This document shows, piece after piece, positions 58,391-64,000 of a stretch of DNA of 64,000 nt. How positions within the stretch are numbered: position 1 is the first letter of the stretch; every line of letters starts with the position of its first letter. Location: NCBI RefSeq assembly GCF_907165205.1, contig NC_058196.1, positions 20,502,501 to 20,566,500 of the forward strand. The letters are read 5' to 3'. Both the position numbers and the translations under genes were made by a program. Source of the stretch: Coccinella septempunctata (lineage: Eukaryota > Arthropoda > Insecta > Coleoptera > Coccinellidae). The notes below the pieces were generated by a model, which saw only the letters and a program-made list of their open reading frames with translations, was not told where the DNA came from and made no database searches.

Positions 58391-58443
58391 TATTCATAGC
58401 CTGAGGAAGAGACTAGAAGTCTCGAAACGTAGCTTTTTGAATA
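58391..58443 (+). ncRNA. Type I hammerhead ribozyme candidate, core intact
   Basis: Stem I: TATTCA (58391-58396) with TGAATA (58438-58443), and GC (58399-58400) with GC (58432-58433), separated by an internal loop. Core CTGAGGA (58401-58407; N7 is G, which is allowed). Stem II: GAGACT (58409-58414) with AGTCTC (58418-58423), loop AGA. GAAA 58424-58427, ACGT stem III, H17 A58431; predicted cut between 58431 and 58432. One extra A (58408) precedes stem II, as in the 7434 copy. It lies just before the truncated Tc1 copy and probably belongs to a PLE tail. Confidence 0.55.
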
Positions 58444-58490
58444 AATTGTATATAAACTGAGGTTCCTGGTGACTGATATACCCTTTCACA

Positions 58491-59296
58491 ACTGAGCATA
58501 TCTTTCATGTGGACGTCTGTATACAAGGGAACGTCAATCACAATGGTAGAGGCAGAATCTAGACTCATCTGTGAAGAGAACTCTTTCCCAATCGGCCTCT
58601 TCCCAATGGATATGCTCTCTCGCAAAATCCAAACGCGCCCTTCGATGGGCTGGGGTAAGAGCAGGGCCTCTTGCCGCGACACAAGGCCGTTAATCATATT
58701 CTCTGAGGCGATTTCTTATTGTCTGAGTGCTAATTTGCACCTCATGAGTTTGCTCAAGCTGAATTTGAAGGAGGCGAGCTGTTGCAAACGAAGAAACTCT
58801 CAAGTAACGTTCTTGAATGGCAGTTGTTACCCGTGGTCTACCCTGTCCTGGTCTTCGGACATTCATACCTGTCTCCCTGAATCGCTGCAACATTCTGGAC
58901 ACACTTGTATGGGAAACTCCAAACCTTTCTGCAATTCTTGTGTATGTCTACCCTTCTTCTCGCAAAACTACCGCTTGGGCACATTCCTCTTGGATCAAAT
59001 TGCGTGTTTCGCGTTGCATAGCGATCGAGTGTGGAAAATCAAACGAAAGAAAAACTATTAATCACTAGAATTGATCGAGAACAACTGATTTTAGAATGCA
59101 GCCAATACATTCAAAATATGATAGTATCATCTATTTTTATTTCTGTTGGGAAAAAACGTCTGTATTGAAGACAACCTTTAAAAGTGGATAACATATGCAT
59201 GCATAATTCTGATAAAAATAATTATCATTGAGAACACCTTCAGTTGTAGAATAAATTTGATATTTCCATAATGTGCGTTAATTTTTTTGCGCAGTG
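58491..59296 (-). mobile_element. Truncated Tc1-like copy
   Basis: Matches the right 830 bp of the element at 48685-50207, from ACTGAGCATATCTTTCATGT (58491) to the terminal CGCAGTG, with TA at 59297-59298. It keeps the N-terminal two-thirds of the transposase (TRNLIQEECAQAVVLR.., GRPRVTT, HIHWEEADWERVLFTDESR) with no 16-bp duplication, but has lost four codons (PLRQ region near 58790), has a stop in the HTH (58949) and lacks the part with D2 and E. A chimaeric frame at 58413-58697 runs off the breakpoint. Confidence 0.85.
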
Positions 59297-59298
59297 TA

Positions 59299-60763
59299 TA
59301 TGTGTAATATAGGAATATATTAAAAGACATCTGTCTAAAGTTGAGAATACAGCAATGAGAGAAGAAAAACAAAAATAAAATTGAAAATGAAATCACAAAA
59401 CTCAATATTTGACAACCTTGATGAAGCCATGCGATATCCTCTGAAGAATTCAGTAAATGAATACTACACAACCCAGGACACGTCAGGGCAAGAAAGAACA
59501 AGTCACACCTCGATGAAAAACGTCTCAGAATTTATGGATCCAATGAGGGTCCTGCTATTATGCAGGTGAATTGGACTCCTGTTAGTCTCCTGCTCATCTA
59601 ATTGAGAGGATACAATTGGCATATCTCTCCGGACGTAGCTGGACTATTAAGGAATTGGAGCATTTCCGAATAAATAGATACGAAAACTTCTGAATTGCTC
59701 TTTGCCGGTATTTTGTCGAGACAAATAAATTTCCGCGCAAATGAGTTTAAGGTTCTCATCGCCGTCTACGTTGTTGGCGAGCCGGGTATATTATTTCATA
59801 TTTTCATTGTTTCGAATAGCAGGCGGAATTGCCGTCTGCAGACGAGATGAATTTTTATTAGTTTTTCTGTTTTCTATTCGCCGCATAAGCTACGCAATAT
59901 TTCTCTCCTCATATCTACAAAAAGCATCGGTTTCGACAGAAAATGAAATAAGATACCCTGCTCATACAAGCAAAAAGGAAAGGAGTTTGTCGAGTGCAAT
60001 TGCCACGAACGTAGAATTTAGAAGCCAGTTTATTAGAAACACTCATTAAAAAAATTCTCCTTCATTACGTGCGAGTTCAATTTATGCTACTCTGGAAATA
60101 TGGTTCAATTCTATTTTCGTAGAAATGGATAATATTATGTTATATTATACGAGCCCGGTCGATGGGCAAACAACGAGTGCCGTAGGCCCAAGACGAGGTC
60201 GAAAAGTGAATCAGTCCGTCAAGGGGAATTCACCAACTAGGCGAATCCGACCGCATATGCAAATCGAACAGAATAGGCGAATTTCCTGGCACACGAGTGT
60301 TATATTATATTATATTATCCTGATTCTCTGTAGGTACTGTAACGATACTTGATTGTTTTTATAAAAATCAAGCCTCGTTTTAAATGTCCGTTTCCCTGAA
60401 TTTTCCAGTCGAAGCAATGCAACACCGTCTGATGGAGATTTCAGTTTTAATATAATTATTCCGTTTCATTTTAGAAATATTTTTCATAATCTTGATTAAT
60501 AAATTCAAATTCCGAATAATTGAAATTTCCATCATTAATATGCCGTAATAATCCGAAACAAAGAAAAAGTGTCTTTCTGCATTCGGCGTTGTTTTTCCGT
60601 CTACAAAAACACACCCAATTCAGTATAAAAACAACGTGGATTGCAGATAACGACAGTTTCTTTTGCCGATAAGGAGTTAACCGCCACCGAGAATATTTCT
60701 TCTGGGGAGAATATTCGAGAATACCGAATTTTTGGATGCAATTTTGGTCACATGACCGTCTAC
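59299..60763. other. No gene recognised; (TTATA)n microsatellite
   Basis: 59700-60060 and 60120-60300 are GC-richer and repeat-free. A short TATATTATATTATATTA array lies at 60299-60318. Frames of 102 codons (59741-60049) and 75 codons show no motifs. Possible unique host sequence, including a TATA-like GTATAAAAAC at 60625. Confidence 0.35.
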
Positions 60764-61520
60764 ATGTTGGAAAGTTGATAAATAGGGCCGCACCACCAGA
60801 CGAACGTCATTCCTGATTCGGCGATTCTAGATTCTTTATTCTTGATTCCCTATTCCGTATTCGATCATTCTTGATTCATTATTCATTATTTGGCAGTGAT
60901 TCTTGATTGGCAATTCATTCTTCGACATTCATTACTTATTAATTGTTTTTCTAAATTCGAAGATCCTGAGATCTGTTATTGGTGGTGTGACCGGAACAAA
61001 CCGTAAGTCTTTTCTTGATACTGCATACTTCGTGATTCAAAGTTAATCCTTATTGTTAATCCCCCTGTTTAACGCAGACTTCCGTCGCCTGGTTCTCTGG
61101 TGAACCAAGACCAATCGATTGAAGTCTCGAAGTCGTTCCGCTGGTAATGCTTGGCGTGTACACCCAAGGTAGACGCAGAGACCACGATAAACTACCCCGT
61201 TATCCTGTAAATTGTTGCATTGTGATTGATTTCTTTCTTTCTTTAATACCTGATATTTTGAGTGAATATAATTAATTTGAATATTGTTTAATTCATTAAT
61301 ATCACTGTGTTGAGTTTGAATTTCTGATCACCGTGACAGATTAATTGTTGCATTTCTGTCTTCCTCATTTTGAACTGGGTCATTAGCTGTATATATTTCT
61401 TGACTTGGGCATCATTGTATGGTTCACTGTTATTTAGATTATTGTAATAAATTCGGTTTTGAAGTACTTGTTATCGCTACCACCTTAGATAACCCCGAAC
61501 CCTGTCTCCGACTAGTAGGT
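60764..61520 (+). mobile_element. LTR-like segment, possible solo LTR
   Basis: Promoter-like GATAAATAGG (60777), an initiator-like GTCATTCCTGATTC (60808), AATAAA (61449) followed by TTCGGTTTTGA.. TTATCGCTA.. TAGATAACCCCGAACCCTGT. The same ordered elements are in 36660-37960. No internal retroelement genes adjoin it. The 3' edge abuts the transposon copy at 61539. Boundaries and superfamily are not resolved. Confidence 0.35.
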
Positions 61521-61538
61521 ATACTTCATTCACTTTAA

Positions 61539-62400
61539 TTTTAGCAGTCGGTTGGCCATGGAAATTTGACACATTTCACTCTGTATAGTACGAAAATGTG
61601 GGGTTATGAAGCTTGTCAGAACATTTTTGGATTTTGAATCAACGCTATGTTGCACGTTCTACGTGAAAGTTTCTGTTATTACGTATTTTATCACAATGTC
61701 GAATCTCTTCGGAAAATATGTGACGAACATAACTGAAGTTTATACAAACTGATTGAAGGCATACCAAATCCAGTTATTTGCATGGAAAATACAAAAGATC
61801 AGTATAATATCATAATATGCAGTAGCTTAAGGAGAGTTAATGTTCGTTATCTTCTTTGGCTTACATCATTTGTAGATTTCAAAAATATTAACCCGAAGAT
61901 GAAATGCATATGATGCAGTGGTTGGGAATGGGTATCTCCCGAAGGAATTAACAGATAATTACAAGAATGTTAAATTATTCAACAAAAATCATCTTGCATC
62001 AATATAAGTAAAAAGAATTGAAGGAAGTTTCAAGTTAAGATGAACTTCACCTTTGAACAAAAATTTCACATGAATAAACAAGTAACAGGGCAACTTGCGC
62101 GTATTTGTGGCTATTCATCTTAATACATTGATGAAATAATAATAATTAGGTATTTATTAGTGCCTTAAGACATTTACATTGTATAGGACACGTCAAATGA
62201 AAAATAGAAAAATCCTTCGATAAATCGACATTTATCGAAAATCCTGTAGTAAACTGTTCGCATTAATTCACTCAAACATAAAATTCTCAAATGCCACCAC
62301 TTTTTTGGGTCTCCCAATAGAAGGAAATTCTTTGTCTTCCTCTTCATTCACAATCTTTCTGATTGTGGAAATATCCAGTTCACTGACGTTACCTACTTTA
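61539..62400 (-). mobile_element. Inverted, partial copy of the 42338-43477 transposon
   Basis: Starts TTTTAGCAGTCGGTTGGCCA and, read on the minus strand, follows the other copy through GAAGATAACGAACATTAACT, TGATGCAAG, TTGTATTTTCCATGC and GTCCTATACATTGTAAATGT. It ends near 62400 after the transposase N-terminus (LDISTIRKIVNEEEDKEFPS then IGRPRKVVAF). The opposite terminus is absent. A perfect small hairpin (TTCGATAAAT/ATTTATCGAA, 62215-62238) lies inside and is not shared. Confidence 0.6.
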
Positions 62401-63539
62401 TAGCCAAGGTATTTCATAAGAGGGCGTTTTTTCTCAAAGTTAACAGGGAACTATTTTTTCATTTATTATCCTTAGGTCCAATTTTATAGAAAAGTTTAAT
62501 CGAACGACAAATATATCAGCATTGTTTCGATGATACATATCTTCCTCAATTTATCATATTATTGAATATTATGGGTTCCTCCGTTCTAGAATTCCTCCTT
62601 GTTCGCTAAAAGGATCCAATCGAGACCCGTTTTTATCGACGAGAATTCCCGTGATGCTGACCAGCTATGAAAACATGTTTTTCGAGCTCCCGCCGACTCT
62701 ATACAGGGATATGTCTACGTGTGACCTGCATCCAGAAGAGAATCGACGTTATTAAATTGCAAGCTGTGTCCGTCTGGACACTTTATCCTTTGTTATTACG
62801 TCCCTAGTGTGGTCGGTCATGATTCAGGGGATTCTGTTGGATATAGAGGAGTTTTCCTGTTCAGCCCGTTAATACATCCTGTTAACTAACATTCTATTTT
62901 TTACCTCTATAATTCTTCGGGAGGTAGGTATTCCCAGAATCACGTATTCAATTGGGATATAGGTACGTAAAATCGTCAATATTTTTCCTAAAAATTTACT
63001 GATGAGGAATACCTTCGAAAATAATATGAAAAGGATTGTTAAACATATGAAGCCAATATAATTCTTGTTTGTAGGTGTACAAGGTTTTCGAAGCGTCGAA
63101 AAATAAGCCATCAGTGTTGTGGGACTGTGCTGGTTCCAATGCTGGTTTTCGGCTAAATCTAGCATTATACTCAGCCAAGGCATTGCCTCACCAATGAATT
63201 CAAAAAATTACACCTATTTATAGATATCTTATCATTTATATTTTATTATAACTCTTCAGCCACACTTTGGTTTTTATCATTCGCGTTCAAAATCATTTAT
63301 ATCATAATTTCGCTTCAATATACACCAATATGATATTGGTGCCAATATGTAATGCATTTGATTTTTGACAAAAATCGTCTTCATTCTGAGATGAGTCTGC
63401 GAGTTTTTCCGTTTTTGTTATAACCAAATAATTGTTTTATTGTTTTAATTGTTATACGAGTAATATCAATTTCGATTCAAGATTGGTTTATCGATTTTTC
63501 GGTTCTGTAAAACGATGAAGACCATGTAAAAACGTAGTC
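62401..63539. other. No gene recognised
   Basis: 62560-62860 is GC-richer and repeat-free; the rest is AT-rich with short frames only (62869-63183 minus has no motif). Confidence 0.35.
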
Positions 63540-64000
63540 AATTTGGAGGTCACCGCTATTCTGTTCGTTAGTAACGATAATAGTTGGGGAGCCGACGATG
63601 CTAAGTGGGGATTCACTCGAGTGTCGTGGAGACCTAGTGGATTTCAGCGGTGCGGAAAGCGCCTGCAGGGTCTCAAATATGTAAAAAAAATCACCAGATG
63701 TACATACTCGAGCGTGTCAGATTAAGATACTGTATATGCTCTACGTGCCTCTGATAATGAATTCATGCTTATCTGACAGTTTGCGCGGTGGGACTGGCCG
63801 TACGGAGTTGAAAAATGGTAAAAAAAGATTTTTAATGCGTGTCAGATTTTTGGAGGATATGTTAGTTGGACCCAAAGGAAGCTGCTTTGCAATGAACTCA
63901 CAATTTGGACGTGACGCAAGGTCACAGCGGACCTTCGAAAATGTAAAAAAAAATCGTTATTTGTACAAACTCGAGCATGTCAGATTTTCATGCAGATGGT
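63540..64000 (+). repeat. CTCGAG-x-GTGTCAGATT dispersed repeat, cut by the window end
   Basis: Longest copy here of the family at 18400-18725 (direct) and 9090-9370 (inverted). TGTACATACTCGAGCGTGTC at 63699 and TTGTACAAACTCGAGCATGT near 63959 mark two units about 260 bp apart. It also contains GGATATGTTAGTTGGACCCA and AAAGGAAGCT. It continues beyond the window. Confidence 0.65.

Noticed and set aside
60764..61520. Integrated viral sequence
   Set aside because: Only LTR-like signals; no gag, pol or env-like frame in or beside it.

Overview
The window looks like arthropod, most likely insect, nuclear DNA. It is AT-rich and almost free of host genes, and it is built from layers of decayed transposable elements: mariner and Tc1-like DNA transposons, a P-like element, PIF/Harbinger and foldback MITEs, a non-autonomous Helitron, at least three kinds of non-LTR retrotransposon, Penelope-like elements (PLEs) and LTR-like segments. 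The families point to an insect. A beetle is possible, but nothing here settles the order.

Layout. 1-9.4 kb: a dispersed fragment with a start-codon exon, a transposase remnant, a dimeric palindromic MITE, and a PLE-type inverted repeat carrying a well-formed hammerhead ribozyme (HHR). 9.8-12.5 kb: the best host-like sequence (a possible exon with a splice donor), an unassigned microRNA-like hairpin and a short ORF with a hydrophobic N-terminus. 12.5-18.1 kb: two copies of an RNase H/zinc-knuckle retrotransposon end, one split by a second retrotransposon with a target duplication of about 20 bp, then a 1,200-bp P-like element with 31-bp terminal repeats and an 8-bp target duplication. 18-27.5 kb: repeats, a Helitron with a duplicated 3' end, a PLE insertion, a dead mariner. 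27.5-32.5 kb: mostly featureless. 32.5-41.5 kb: a long foldback, a PLE with a GIY-YIG nuclease remnant, two reverse transcriptase remnants, an LTR-like segment and another foldback. 41.5-52.7 kb: a transposon with an inverted mate at 61.5 kb, an old 2-kb duplicate of 23-25 kb, a Harbinger MITE with a paralogous empty site, a Tc1-like element with few lesions and a 172-bp tandem duplication. 54-64 kb: three more Tc1-type remnants, a 490-bp tandem unit bounded by two HHRs (retrozyme-like), another well-formed HHR, an LTR-like segment and a truncated dispersed repeat.

The most interesting theme is self-cleaving RNA. Hammerhead-shaped sequences occur at 7.4, 24.3, 33.6, 34.4, 55.6, 56.1 and 58.4 kb, with more decayed look-alikes elsewhere, all in PLE-like or retrozyme-like contexts. 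HHRs in PLEs and in animal retrozymes are known. The specific arrangement here (two damaged ribozymes 490 bp apart, and a family with a C3-G8 to U3-A8 core change) is worth testing. Every transposase and reverse transcriptase seen is broken. No rRNA, tRNA, CRISPR, operon or complete host gene was found.
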